In this document: positions 28,861-38,044 of the stretch, in pieces | How positions within the stretch are numbered: position 1 is the stretch's first letter | How the letters are laid out: every line of letters begins with the position of its first letter | Assembly: GCA_035499555.1 (NCBI GenBank) | Contig: DATJYO010000036.1 | Span: 195,590-259,589, forward strand | Reading direction: 5' to 3' | DNA: 64,000 nt | Source: Bog-159 sp035499555 | GTDB lineage: Bacteria; Acidobacteriota; Terriglobia; Bryobacterales; Bryobacteraceae | Notes under the pieces: generated by a model | Databases searched by the model: none | Seen by the model: only the letters and a program-made list of their open reading frames with translations | What the model was told of the DNA's origin: nothing | Translations under genes and position numbers: made by a program

Positions 28861-30276
28861 TCAGTTGGCCCCTTGCCCGGTAAGGACGCGGGGGATGGTG
28901 CGCAGGATGATCTTCCAGTCGAGCGCCAAGGACCAGTTGTCAATATACTGCATATCCATGCGCATCCAGCTTTCGAAATCCAGATTATCGCGGCCGGAGA
29001 CGGCCCAGAGGCAAGTGAGCCCGGGGCGCATGCGCAGGCGGCGGCGCTGCCAGGTCTGATACTGTTCCACCTCGTCGGGGACGGCGGGGCGGGGACCCAC
29101 CAGGGACATGTCGCCCTTGAGGACGTTCCAGAGCTGCGGCCACTCGTCGATGGAGAACTTGCGCAGGTAGCGTCCCAGGGGCGTCAGGCGCGGATCTTCG
29201 GGGATCTTGAGGGCGGTTTTGCGGGTGCTCAGATGGGCCACTTCGGATTTTCTCTCTTCCGCGTCGAAGCACATGGAGCGGAATTTATAGAAGAGGAAGC
29301 GGCGGCCGTTGAGTCCGCAGCGCACCTGTTTGAAGATGACGGGGCCGCGGGAGGTAAGGCGCACGAGCAGGGCGACGGTCAGCATGAGGGGAAGCAGTAC
29401 GATGAGAGCGGCGGCGGCGAGGAGCATGTCGGTGGCGCGCTTCGCCAGCAGACGGATCTCGTCGTGGGGGGCGGCGGAGAAGGTCAGCAGGGGGGTGAAG
29501 CCGAGGCGTTCGAGGTAGACCTCGCTATTGACGTGGGGGAAGAAATCCACGGCGATGCGGGTACGCACGCCTTCTTCGTCGCACATGAGGAAGACATCTT
29601 CGAGGCCGGCGAGGGTTTCGCTGCCGACGGCGAAGATGATCTCGTCGATGACATCGCCGCGCAGCAGGCGGGGCAGCTCGCTCAAGGGATAGACCTTGTA
29701 GAGGGAGCCCAACTGGATTTCGGCGGAGGCATCTTCCGGTCCGGCGGCCAGGAAGCCGGTGAGGCGGATGCCGTGCGAGGCGGCGCGTTCCAGTTCCTGG
29801 CCGAGGCGGCGGGCGCGATCGCCAACGCCGGCCACCATGACGAAATGGGGTCCGCCGAATTCGCGCTGGATGGCGCCGGCCATGCGTCCGGAGAGCAGGC
29901 GGAAGAGGAAGAGCAGGATCCAGTCATAGATAATGAACAGCGCCAGGAACGGGCGGCTGAGGTCGAGGCGGAGGGAGAACTGGAACAGGACCAGGGCCAC
30001 GATGCCGTAGAGGCACTGGCGGACGGAATCGCGCAGGATGATGCGGGGGTCGCCGGACTCGAGCTTATCGTAGGCGCCGAGCCAGAGTGCGATGAGAACC
30101 CATACGCCGGCGACGAATCCCAGGAGAAGGACCTGAATGGGGAAAAGGATATAGAAGACGTGTTCGAGGTGAAAGAGACTGCGGGTCCGGTAGGCCGCCT
30201 CGAAGGCGAAAGCGCTGAGGATGATGTCGGACAACCCGAACAGTACGCGGGCTTTACGGTGCTGGCGACTGAACAT
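28861..30276 (-). CDS. Exopolysaccharide polyprenyl glycosylphosphotransferase (undecaprenyl-phosphate sugar transferase)
   Basis: 471 aa initiating glycosyltransferase. Four N-terminal membrane helices (about residues 10-30, 42-65, 85-105, 112-130) are followed by a CoA-binding-like domain (FVMVAGVGDRARRLGQELE). A further helix (MLLAAAALIVLLPLMLTVAL) and the conserved catalytic PF02397 domain come next, with VIFKQVRCGLNGRRFLFYKFRSM, KFSIDEWPQLWNVLKGDMSLVGPRP and PGLTCLWAVSGR. It transfers a sugar-1-phosphate to undecaprenyl phosphate at the cytoplasmic face, starting a capsule or exopolysaccharide unit. No other polysaccharide cluster genes are adjacent; pyrE follows in the same direction. 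Confidence 0.9.
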   Translation of the reverse strand: MFSRQHRKARVLFGLSDIILSAFAFEAAYRTRSLFHLEHVFYILFPIQVLLLGFVAGVWVLIALWLGAYDKLESGDPRIILRDSVRQCLYGIVALVLFQFSLRLDLSRPFLALFIIYDWILLFLFRLLSGRMAGAIQREFGGPHFVMVAGVGDRARRLGQELERAASHGIRLTGFLAAGPEDASAEIQLGSLYKVYPLSELPRLLRGDVIDEIIFAVGSETLAGLEDVFLMCDEEGVRTRIAVDFFPHVNSEVYLERLGFTPLLTFSAAPHDEIRLLAKRATDMLLAAAALIVLLPLMLTVALLVRLTSRGPVIFKQVRCGLNGRRFLFYKFRSMCFDAEERKSEVAHLSTRKTALKIPEDPRLTPLGRYLRKFSIDEWPQLWNVLKGDMSLVGPRPAVPDEVEQYQTWQRRRLRMRPGLTCLWAVSGRDNLDFESWMRMDMQYIDNWSLALDWKIILRTIPRVLTGQGAN

Positions 30277-30343
30277 CCGGTAGACAGGATAACATGGGGG
30301 GCGGCGGGGAGGCCGCCCGCAGGGGTGGTCGGTCAGGCCGGGG

Positions 30344-30844
30344 CTACGGATGGGTAAAGCGGCGGTACGCGGGCCGCAGTCCCTCGGGCGGGGTGAGGAG
30401 GTTCAGCGCGCCGGCTTCGCGGATAGCCGGGAGCAGGGCCATGGCAGCCTGGAGGGCGGCCAGTTTAGTCTTCTGTTCGGGCGTCAGAACGGCCAGGGCC
30501 TGTTGCTGGAAGCTGGCGCGGATGGGAGCGATCTGCTGTTCCAGGGCCTGCCGATCCTGCTGCGCTTTAGCGGCGGTGGCGGCGTCGGCACTGCCGTTCT
30601 CCTGCTGCGCGCGCAGGCTGCGGCGCATGGGGGCCATCTGCTGAAAGATCGGCTTCAGGGCTTCGCCTTCGGACTGGCGCAACTGTTTCAGGCTGGCGAT
30701 CTGAGCGTCGGTCAGATTGAGATAGGTTTGGACGGCCGTAGTCTTGCCCGCGGCAAACATACCGTGCATACGGGGTCCGGGCGGCGGTTCCTGGGCGAAC
30801 AGGGCGGCGGCCAGGCAACCGGCTGCGATAAGACGTAAAGTCAT
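30344..30844 (-). CDS. Spy/CpxP-like LTxxQ periplasmic protein
   Basis: 166 aa with a signal peptide (MTLRLIAAGCLAAALFAQ). Two LTxxQ-type segments, NLTDAQIASLKQL and VLTPEQKTKLAALQ, flank a Gln/Ala-rich helical region (AAKAQQDRQALEQQIAPIR), as in Spy/CpxP proteins that act as periplasmic chaperones or metal/stress responders. The start is placed at the ATG at 30844 because the signal peptide begins there. No stress two-component system is adjacent, so a Spy-like role is family inference only. Confidence 0.78.
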   Translation of the reverse strand: MTLRLIAAGCLAAALFAQEPPPGPRMHGMFAAGKTTAVQTYLNLTDAQIASLKQLRQSEGEALKPIFQQMAPMRRSLRAQQENGSADAATAAKAQQDRQALEQQIAPIRASFQQQALAVLTPEQKTKLAALQAAMALLPAIREAGALNLLTPPEGLRPAYRRFTHP

Positions 30845-30961
30845 GGCGGTAATATATCCTCCGTTTTCCATTATCGCGGGCGGAGCGCTTTCAGGCGGTT
30901 AAGTCTTTGATAAATCTGCCGCTGAAGAAGGTTAACACGGACTTAGCAAAGGTCCGGGGAA

Positions 30962-32638
30962 CTAATTGCGGGCGGGGCCGGATTTGGCCACCACGCCGGT
31001 GTTTTCGTCGATGGTAAGGAACTGGTTGGCGGCGACCGCGCCGAGAGTCTGTTTCTGACCACTGGGCCAATCCACTTGGATGGACTGCACTTCGGAATCG
31101 GCGCCGAGGCCGAAGGTCAGAGCCAGGTCGCTTTGCGAGCAGTAACTCGAACCGCTGCGCACCATGTTCCACTGCTTACCGGACTTACTCGAAACGCGCA
31201 CGACGGCGCCGATACCGTCGCGGTTGGATTTGCGGCCGACCAGACGGACGTTCAGCCAGTTGTTGCGGTTGCCGCCGTCGTTGCGGAAGAGGAAGGCGGG
31301 GCCGTCGTTGGTGGTGATGACGATGTCCAGGTCGCCGTCGCGATCGTAGTCGGCGTAGGCGGCGCCGCGGGCAACCACGGGGCGGTTGAAGGCGGGACCC
31401 ATCTGGGCGGTGACGGTATCGAAGCGGCCCTTGCCGAGATTGTGGAAGAGCAGGGGGGGCTCCTTGTACTGCACTTTGGGCTGGACGTGTCCGATTTGTT
31501 CTTCGATGTGGCCGTTGGCGGCGAAGATATCAGGGTAGCCATCCAGGTCGTAGTCGAAGAAGAAGGCGCCGAAGGTGAGGGTGAGGAGGCTGGCGCGGCC
31601 GACCGCCGAGGCGGGTGCTTCATCCACGAACAGGCCGGTGCCCTCATTGTGGTAGAGGGCCAGCATCTGGTTGGAAAAGTTGCCGACCAGCAAGTGGGGC
31701 CGGCCGGAGCGGTCGTAATCGATGGCATCCACGCCCATGGCGCCGCGGGCCACGCCGTCCTCGCCGAAGGCCACGCCGGCGACCATGCCTTCTTCGGAGA
31801 AGGTACCGTTGCGGTTATTCCGGTACAACTTATTCGGCTGGGTATCATTGGAAACAAACAAATCGGGCCAGCCGTCGCCGTTGTAATCCAGCACGGCAAT
31901 CCCCAACGACTTACTATGTGGATCGCCGATGCCGGCTTTCTGACTTACATCCTCAAACTTACCGTTACCCAGGTTCCGATACAGCCTGGAGGACGTACCT
32001 TTATAAGATTCGGGCGTGCAGTATGACTTAGTGGCGCCATCGAGAGAACACCATAGATCGCCCTTTTGGGTCCACTGGACGTAGTTCGCCACGAACAGGT
32101 CCAGCTTGCCGTCGCGATCGTAGTCCAGCCAGGCGGCGCTGGTGCCGAAGTCGGCGTTATTGATGCCGGCGGCGCGGGTGACATCGCGGAACCGGCCGTG
32201 GCCTTCGTTGTGAAAGAGGCGGTCGCCTTCGAGGGCGGTGATGTAGACGTCGTCACGGCCGTCGTTATCGTAATCGCCGACGGCCACGCCCAAGCCATAC
32301 ATTTCGACGTCGAGGCCGCTGCCGGCGGTGATATCGGTGAAGGTGCCGTCGTGGTTGTTGCGGTAGAGGGCGGGGAGCGATTTGCGGCCGCGGGGGGTCC
32401 AGTCGCGGCTGTTGATGAAGAGGAGGTCGGGCCAACCGTCGCCATCGACGTCGATCCAGGCGACGCCGGAGCCCATAGTTTCGGGGAGATACTTCTTGCC
32501 GGTGCGGCCGCTGTTATGTTTGAACCTGATGCCGGCCGAGGCGGTGACGTCAGTGAACGTCATGGGGGCGATGGCCACGCGATTGGCGCCGACGGCGCCC
32601 GCGGCCAGCAAGCCCAACACGATCAGATACCATTTCAT
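30962..32638 (-). CDS. CRTAC1/ASPIC-UnbV protein with FG-GAP (VCBS) repeats
   Basis: 558 aa exported protein. A signal peptide (MKWYLIVLGLLAAGAVGAN) is followed by repeated Asp-rich calcium-binding loops of FG-GAP/VCBS type (DVDGDGWPDLLFIN, DYDNDGRDDVYITA, DYDRDGKLDLFVAN, DYNGDGWPDLFVSN, DYDRDGDLDIVITT), forming a beta-propeller. The C-terminus carries the ASPIC/UnbV domain (NWLNVRLVGRKSNRDGIGAV, VQSIQVDWPSGQKQTLG). Such proteins are common in Acidobacteria and may bind polysaccharide or act at the surface; no activity can be assigned. Codon use is AT-richer around 31800-32030. Confidence 0.92.
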   Translation of the reverse strand: MKWYLIVLGLLAAGAVGANRVAIAPMTFTDVTASAGIRFKHNSGRTGKKYLPETMGSGVAWIDVDGDGWPDLLFINSRDWTPRGRKSLPALYRNNHDGTFTDITAGSGLDVEMYGLGVAVGDYDNDGRDDVYITALEGDRLFHNEGHGRFRDVTRAAGINNADFGTSAAWLDYDRDGKLDLFVANYVQWTQKGDLWCSLDGATKSYCTPESYKGTSSRLYRNLGNGKFEDVSQKAGIGDPHSKSLGIAVLDYNGDGWPDLFVSNDTQPNKLYRNNRNGTFSEEGMVAGVAFGEDGVARGAMGVDAIDYDRSGRPHLLVGNFSNQMLALYHNEGTGLFVDEAPASAVGRASLLTLTFGAFFFDYDLDGYPDIFAANGHIEEQIGHVQPKVQYKEPPLLFHNLGKGRFDTVTAQMGPAFNRPVVARGAAYADYDRDGDLDIVITTNDGPAFLFRNDGGNRNNWLNVRLVGRKSNRDGIGAVVRVSSKSGKQWNMVRSGSSYCSQSDLALTFGLGADSEVQSIQVDWPSGQKQTLGAVAANQFLTIDENTGVVAKSGPARN

Positions 32639-32766
32639 GGGACCCCTCCCCTAACGATGATGGGAAGCAGCATAACATCGGGCTGCCGAAACCGCCATAA
32701 TCTTTTGCGATTAGCATTTTAATATTAGCGGCCGGCTGGGCCGGCACGGATAGTGGCTTTCGATTA

Positions 32767-32795
32767 TTGACTCCAGGTGGGCCGTCCGATACACT
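32767..32795 (+). promoter_or_regulatory. Promoter for the alginate-export-like gene
   Basis: TTGACT (32767-32772), 17-bp spacer, TACACT (32790-32795), 30 bp upstream of the ATG at 32825. The -10 is the same as at 19809. Confidence 0.65.
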
Positions 32796-32824
32796 CGCTC
32801 CAATTCACTATGAGGGGTTGGAGG

Positions 32825-34270
32825 ATGCGTTTCGTTATTTGCTTAGTAAGTTGCGTTACTTTCGGTGCCAACTTAGCGGCACAGACAGACCAGGCGGATC
32901 CGCTGCACATAGGGCCGGTGGATGTGACGGGCACGATTCACGAGCGGTACGAAGACTGGGACTTCTTTCCATCCAAGGGCGAGAGTTCATACGGTTATTC
33001 GGGATCGCTGATCCGGGTGTTATTCAGCCACAAGGAGAAGAGCTACGACTGGGGCGTGGAACTGGCCGCGCCGATCCTGCTGGGCATACCGGACCACGCG
33101 GTGGTGGCGGCGCCGCAGGGGCAACTGGGACTGGGCGGAAGCTATTACGCCGCGAATCACAACGAGCAGAACTCGGCCTTCGTTTTCATCAAGCAGGCGT
33201 ACGTACACCTGAAGGGCGAGCATTCCAGCGTGAAGCTGGGGCGATACGAGTTTTTCGACGGCGGCGAGGTGAAGCCGAAGGATGCGACGCTGGCGATCGT
33301 GAAGCGCGACGGGATCGCACAGAGGCTGATCGGCACGTTCGGTTTTGCCGATGTACACCGGAGCGTAGACGGCGCCGTGTATGCTTACGCGAACGGTCCA
33401 TGGAATTTCACGGTGTTCAGCGGGATTCCGGACCGGGGGGTGTTCCAGGTGGACGGCTGGGGATGGGTGAAGACACCGTTCACTTATGCGGCGCTGACCC
33501 GGCAGGAGCACTGGGGGCGCAGCAACGCGGAGTGGCGGGTGTTCGGCATTTACTACAACGACGACCGGGGGGTGTTGAAGACGGACAACCGGCCGGCGGC
33601 GGTACGCGCGGCGGATCCGGGCGCGATCAACATCGGCACTTACGGCGGGCATTACATACAGGCGATTCCCACGGCGGCGGGCACGATCGACCTGCTGGGC
33701 TGGGGCGCGCTGCAGACGGGGCGGTGGGGGGTGCAGACGCAGCGCTCGGGCGCGGGCGCGGTGGAAGGCGGGTTTCAACCGAAGATCGCGCAGGCGGTGC
33801 GGCCGTGGGTGCGGGGCGGCTACTTTTATTCCACCGGCGACGGCAATCCGAACGACGGCGTGCACGCGACGTTCTTTGCGCTGCTGCCGACGCCCCGGGT
33901 GTACGCGCGATTTCCTTTTTACAACGAGATGAACAATCGCGACCTGTTCGCCTATTTGATGCTGCGGCCGCGGAAGGACCTTACGTTCCGGACGGACGTA
34001 CACGGGATCTGGCTGGCGAACGGTCATGACTTGTGGTACGCGGGGGGCGGCGCATTCCAGCCGTGGACGTTCGGATTCAGCGGACGGCCGGCGAACGGAT
34101 CGACGGGACTGGCGACGATCTACGATATCAGCGCGGACTACCAGATGATGCGAGCGGTGTCGCTGGGACTGTATTTCGGGTATGCGCGCGGGGGCGCGGT
34201 GGTGGAACATATTTTCCCGGCGGGCAGGGATGCGAAGTTCGGGTATGTAGAGGTCAACTACCAGTTCTGA
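32825..34270 (+). CDS. Alginate-export (AlgE-like) family outer-membrane protein
   Basis: 481 aa. A signal peptide (MRFVICLVSCVTFGANLAAQ) is followed by alternating amphipathic strands typical of a monomeric barrel, for example HIGPVDVTGTIHERYEDWDF, AYVHLKGEHSSVKLGRYEFF and VRPWVRGGYFYSTGDGNPND. The end is FGYVEVNYQF with the C-terminal Phe of outer-membrane barrels. The 'GRYEFFDGGE' and 'STGDGNPND' segments resemble alginate_exp-type porins. It probably allows diffusion of an anionic sugar or other solute; the substrate is inferred at family level only. RBS GGAGG precedes the ATG. The last 17 bp overlap the convergent gene. Confidence 0.75.
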   Translation: MRFVICLVSCVTFGANLAAQTDQADPLHIGPVDVTGTIHERYEDWDFFPSKGESSYGYSGSLIRVLFSHKEKSYDWGVELAAPILLGIPDHAVVAAPQGQLGLGGSYYAANHNEQNSAFVFIKQAYVHLKGEHSSVKLGRYEFFDGGEVKPKDATLAIVKRDGIAQRLIGTFGFADVHRSVDGAVYAYANGPWNFTVFSGIPDRGVFQVDGWGWVKTPFTYAALTRQEHWGRSNAEWRVFGIYYNDDRGVLKTDNRPAAVRAADPGAINIGTYGGHYIQAIPTAAGTIDLLGWGALQTGRWGVQTQRSGAGAVEGGFQPKIAQAVRPWVRGGYFYSTGDGNPNDGVHATFFALLPTPRVYARFPFYNEMNNRDLFAYLMLRPRKDLTFRTDVHGIWLANGHDLWYAGGGAFQPWTFGFSGRPANGSTGLATIYDISADYQMMRAVSLGLYFGYARGGAVVEHIFPAGRDAKFGYVEVNYQF

Positions 34271-34931
34271 CGCCGGAGCCGGGGCCGTTGGGGGCGGATG
34301 GCGGGTGAGGGACGCGGGCAGCGGGGTCCAGGCCGGGGGCGGGTTTGGGTTCGTTTCGCAGAGTGCGTGAAGCCGCGGGCGGCGGGGCGGCAGGCGCCAG
34401 CGCCTGCCCGGCCTGATCCGGTTGTTCCGGTTGCTCCGCCTGTTCCGCCGCGGCGCGGGCCTGCTGAAAAGCTTCCAACTGTTTAAGCGAAGTGGTGATG
34501 GACCGCTGCAAGGTGGTTTCGTAGCGGGACAGGCGCTGGAGTGTCTGGGCGCTGCCGCTGGCGTCTTTCATGAAGACTTTACCGAGGCGCTCGGTATAAG
34601 GAACCTCCTCGGGGAAGGAGGACATCTGGGCGATGTGGGACTCGAAGATCTGGATTTCGATAGCCGCGACGCGATCGAGCCGGTATTGGGCGGAGGCGAT
34701 GCGCATGACGATCTTGTCTTCGGCCGCGCCGACGGGGCGGAAGCGGGTGCGGAGGTCGTTGACGAGCGCCTCGAACGCGGCGGGGTCCTCGCCGGGAAGC
34801 AGGTAATTCCCGGCGCAGAGGCCGTGGGTGGTGCGATTGCGGCTGGATGCGGCTTTCCCCGCGGGAGTCCGCGGGCCGGTACTTTTCTTTGCGTTTTGCC
34901 GATTGGCTTGGATACGGGCTTCGGACAGCAT
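34254..34931 (-). CDS. NA-STGP/HGL-motif protein (acidobacterial multi-copy family), unknown function
   Basis: 225 aa. The N-terminal block reads ARIQANRQNAKKSTGPRT followed by PAGKAASSRNRTTHGL, a signature seen in many acidobacterial paralogues and resembling short basic blocks in some phage-related proteins. A helical middle (AAEDKIVMRIASAQYRLDRV, QRLSRYETTLQRSITTSL) follows, then a Pro/Ala/Gln-rich disordered tail with EQPEQPDQ repeats. The start at 34931 matches the family beginning MLSEARI. It may be nucleic-acid associated, judging from the basic N-terminus (inference). Its end overlaps the convergent barrel gene by 17 bp. Confidence 0.75.
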   Translation of the reverse strand: MLSEARIQANRQNAKKSTGPRTPAGKAASSRNRTTHGLCAGNYLLPGEDPAAFEALVNDLRTRFRPVGAAEDKIVMRIASAQYRLDRVAAIEIQIFESHIAQMSSFPEEVPYTERLGKVFMKDASGSAQTLQRLSRYETTLQRSITTSLKQLEAFQQARAAAEQAEQPEQPDQAGQALAPAAPPPAASRTLRNEPKPAPGLDPAARVPHPPSAPNGPGSGVRTGS

Positions 34932-35173
34932 ACTGGCTCCTTCAAGCCCGTTGTACGGGAGAGAGCGGCGGGGCAGTGGGGACGAGTTGCAGAAGTAGTT
35001 GAGGGGATGGGAAATATTCAATCGCGACAGTAGGGACTTTACCTTTCCTGGGCGGAACGGCCGCATCCGCGTATACAGAACGCTTCCAGAACGGCAATTC
35101 AGGCAAATTGGACTTATCGGGGCGCGCATGGGGAGCGGACCCGACTATGCCGGGCCGCAACAGGAGAGGGGAA

Positions 35174-36058
35174 ATGGAATTAGAAGAAGAAAGACTGATC
35201 AACGAAGTACTCTGGCTGAGCCGGACCAGTAAGTACTTTCCGCGGGGACCGTGGCCGGAGGAGATCGGCCCGCTGAAGTCGCGGCTGCGGAGAATCTGGA
35301 ACGCTGGAGATTACGACCGGGTTTCGCGCTACATGCAGATCGAGGCCGAAGGCTTCTATCGCCGTCTGGGGGTGCGGCCCGGATCGAGATTGCTGGATGT
35401 GGCGTGCGGCTCCGGCCAGTTGGCGCTGATTGCGGCCCGCAACGGCGTAGACGCGACGGGCATTGACATCGCGGAGAACCTGGTGGAGCGGGCGCGAGAA
35501 CGGGCGCGCGTGGAAGGTCTGCGCGCGCGATTCCAGGAAGCGGACGCGGAGGATCTGCCGTTTGGCGACGCGAGCTTCGACGCGGTTACGAGCGTGGCCG
35601 GAGCCATGTTCGCGCCGCGTCCGGAGGTGGCTGCCGGGGAGCTGTTGCGCGTATGCCGCAGCGGGGGCCTCATCGCGATGGCCAACTGGACGCCGGAGGG
35701 CTTCATCGGCCAGATGCTCAGAATCATTTCCAATTTCGTGGCTCCGGCTGGAATGCGGGAGCCGGTGCTTTGGGGGGACGAAAGGGAGGTGCGCGCGCTG
35801 CTGGGCTGGGGCGCGTCGAGCCTGGAGTTTGAGCGGCGCAACGCGGTACTGAATTTTCCTTTTCCGCCCGACGAAGTCGTGCGCTTTTTCCGCCTGTATC
35901 ATGGGCCGGCGAACCGCGCCTTCGCGTCGCTGGACCGGGCAGGAAGGTTGCGGCTGCAAGCGGAGATGGAAGAGCTGTGGTCAATCCACAACGTGGCAAA
36001 GGGCGGATTCACCAAAGTGGACGCCAAATGGCTGGAAGTGGTGGCCAGACGCGCGTAG
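35174..36058 (+). CDS. Class I SAM-dependent methyltransferase
   Basis: 294 aa. Methyltransferase motif I is LLDVACGSGQLALIAA, motif II is ATGIDIAENLVERAR, and the acidic SAM-contact is QEADAEDLPFGDASFDAV, which fits the Methyltransf_11/UbiE-like group. The segment GGLIAMANWTPEGFIGQML is typical of the group that includes small-molecule and lipid methylases. The substrate is unknown. A GGAGAGGGGAA RBS precedes the ATG at 35174. The 242-bp gap upstream (34932-35173) holds no recognisable gene and presumably the divergent promoters. Confidence 0.85.
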   Translation: MELEEERLINEVLWLSRTSKYFPRGPWPEEIGPLKSRLRRIWNAGDYDRVSRYMQIEAEGFYRRLGVRPGSRLLDVACGSGQLALIAARNGVDATGIDIAENLVERARERARVEGLRARFQEADAEDLPFGDASFDAVTSVAGAMFAPRPEVAAGELLRVCRSGGLIAMANWTPEGFIGQMLRIISNFVAPAGMREPVLWGDEREVRALLGWGASSLEFERRNAVLNFPFPPDEVVRFFRLYHGPANRAFASLDRAGRLRLQAEMEELWSIHNVAKGGFTKVDAKWLEVVARRA

Positions 36059-36099
36059 GGGCGAAGGGACCAAACACACAAGGAGAGACTCGCCGCGCT

Positions 36100-36579
36100 T
36101 TACCACAAGCCCGGAATCAGCCGATAGCGTGTCCGGGTGCAGTACTGCGGGTAGCCCGGCAGTTCGCGGCGCAGGGCACGGTCTTCCAGCACCGTACGGA
36201 CAACGATGGTGGCCATCAGCAGGGCGATCGGCGCAAAACCGCAGGCTCAGCCGAGAACCAGCGCGGCCCCCGGCAGCAAGAGCATCAGCCCGGAATACAT
36301 GGGGTGACGCACGACCCGATACGGTCCGGTGGCGATGACGCGATGGCCGAGTTCGGTCTGCACGCGGACCAGCCGGCGCCGCAGCAGGTCCGGGTGGCGG
36401 CGGCGCAATCCGGCGAAGCTCACCCCGGCGATGAGCAGCAATGAGGCCAAGAAGAGCCAGCCGCGCCACCAATCGAGGCGGCCCGCGAAGGCAAATGGCA
36501 CCAGGAAAGTGAGAGCGCGGAAGATGGCCGGAATAGCCAGCTTCCAACCTGGAGTCTGTGCCGGAGCAGTCCTTCTTAT
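36100..36579 (-). pseudogene. Decayed isoprenylcysteine carboxyl methyltransferase-like gene
   Basis: On the minus strand the frame reads PGWKLAIPAIFRALTFLVP...LLRRRL, then jumps directly to VRVQTELGHRVIATGPYRVV and RHPMYSGLMLLLPGAALVLG. It meets an in-frame TGA at 36247-36249 and continues in the same frame to LEDRALRRELPGYPQYCTRT and RYRLIPGLW before TAA at 36100. Intact homologues have roughly 70-80 more residues between the two halves, so an in-frame deletion is inferred, plus a nonsense change. No ATG/GTG/TTG start is found; an ATA sits where the start would be. It lies just downstream of the GT-C-like gene. Three independent lesions make function unlikely. Confidence 0.75.
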
Positions 36580-36596
36580 GTAACCCGGGCCATGGT

Positions 36597-37946
36597 TCAG
36601 GGCAGCGGTTCGCGGGTGACGCGGCCCGACTGGTCCACGACCAGGCGCGAGCGCAACGGGGGCAACGGCGCACGCCACTCGAAGTTGGCGTGGGCCAGCA
36701 CGCGACCCTGCTGAATCCAGTCCTCGGGGAAGTAGTAAGAAAGGAGGCGCCACGTGGGGTATTCGCCACGAATGACGACGAGGCGCGGGCCGGGCGTTTG
36801 GGAAACGCCATGTATGGCGCCGGCCTCGACCGCGCAGACGTGGCGAATCCAGGGCAGGGTGGCCTCGCGGCCCATGCGTTTCAGGGGAAACAGGAACAGG
36901 GCGATGCTGAGCAGGGACGCCAGCACCGTCCAGCGCGGGCGCCATGCGGCCAGCGCCCACGACCCGGCCAGACAGGTTGCGGCGATGCTGGCCAGGGTCT
37001 GGTCCGGATCGGTGATCTGTACGGCAAAGCTGAGCAGAAAAGGCGGAACAAACCAAATCGCAAGAAAAGCGAACTGCCGGCATTGGTTATCGGCATAACC
37101 ACGCCGGATGGCGGCCGGAACCGCCCAGATCCAGCTCAGACCGCCGATGCCGTTCCAGTAGGCGGCGAACAGCGCCATGACGAAGGCCGAGGTGGTGAAT
37201 CCTTCGGCCCAGAAGGAATGGCCATTGGCGCGCAGCATGGTCCTATTGACGGTGAATGCGGTGTGGAGGCCGCCGGATTTCCAGACGGTGAACAGAAACC
37301 AGGGCGCGACCGTCACGGCCAGGATGGCGAGCGGGGCCAGGAGGCGCTTCCAGGAGACGCGCTGCAGGAACAGCGGGCTGAGCAGCAGGGGAAACATGAC
37401 GGGAAGCATCTCGGTTCGAAATCCGCCGGCGAGGCCAAGAACGAACGCGGCGGTTTTCAGTTGGCCGCGCCAGACGAAGAAGGCGGTGGCGATAGCGCCG
37501 GCAGCCAGGAACGTGCGGACGTGGTCCACCGAACCGGCCAGGATGAAGACGGGATTGAAGAACAGGAGGGCCGGGGCGATGCAAGCCGCGCGGGGTCCGA
37601 ACATGTCGCGGGCGAGCGGAACGAGGAACAGGAGCGCCAGCAGCGAGCCCAGCAGGCCCATGAGCAGCGCGGTCCATTCGGGAGAGGGTCCGCACCAATG
37701 GACGATCCGGCTGGCGGCGACGTACAGGGGATAGCCGCGATGGGGTTGGCTGAGCAGCGGCGCAAACCGGCGCAGGGCGAGGGCGAAGTTCACGTTATCG
37801 AAGTCGAACAGGAACGGCGGCGCGATGGGCCAGCGGGTGGCAGCCAGGGCGGCGGCAACTCCCGCGGAGAGGGCTATCCGCGAGCGGATCGCGGACAGCG
37901 GCGCGGAGACCGGTTTCCGGACGGTCTCGACGTTCTCAAAAGGCAC
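36597..37946 (-). CDS. Polytopic membrane protein, GT-C glycosyltransferase-like
   Basis: 449 aa from a GTG start. About ten hydrophobic helices can be drawn (near residues 25-45, 90-115, 120-140, 145-165, 170-200, 205-225, 265-285, 300-325, 335-350, 355-372). The first loop contains FDFDNVNFALAL, an Asp-x-Asp-like motif in the position where GT-C enzymes bind polyprenyl-phosphate sugars. The C-terminus is soluble (PGPRLVVIRGEYPTWRLLSYYF). The likely role is lipid-linked sugar transfer at the membrane, but no specific family is recognised. The degenerate methyltransferase relic follows it. Confidence 0.72.
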   Translation of the reverse strand: MPFENVETVRKPVSAPLSAIRSRIALSAGVAAALAATRWPIAPPFLFDFDNVNFALALRRFAPLLSQPHRGYPLYVAASRIVHWCGPSPEWTALLMGLLGSLLALLFLVPLARDMFGPRAACIAPALLFFNPVFILAGSVDHVRTFLAAGAIATAFFVWRGQLKTAAFVLGLAGGFRTEMLPVMFPLLLSPLFLQRVSWKRLLAPLAILAVTVAPWFLFTVWKSGGLHTAFTVNRTMLRANGHSFWAEGFTTSAFVMALFAAYWNGIGGLSWIWAVPAAIRRGYADNQCRQFAFLAIWFVPPFLLSFAVQITDPDQTLASIAATCLAGSWALAAWRPRWTVLASLLSIALFLFPLKRMGREATLPWIRHVCAVEAGAIHGVSQTPGPRLVVIRGEYPTWRLLSYYFPEDWIQQGRVLAHANFEWRAPLPPLRSRLVVDQSGRVTREPLP

Positions 37947-38044
37947 TCAGGATTTTTATATCACTCTGCGAAGCGAGCGATGGATTCTCTTCACCCGGCC
38001 AGTGGAGCGGGTGGGGCGGCTACACGGGTGCGCGCCCGACGGAC

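Noticed and set aside
36247..36249. In-frame TGA in the isoprenylcysteine methyltransferase-like frame as a second selenocysteine codon
   Set aside because: The position (after ALVLG in a membrane helix) is not a redox or conserved Cys site, and the gene also has an internal deletion and no start codon, so a pseudogene explains it better.
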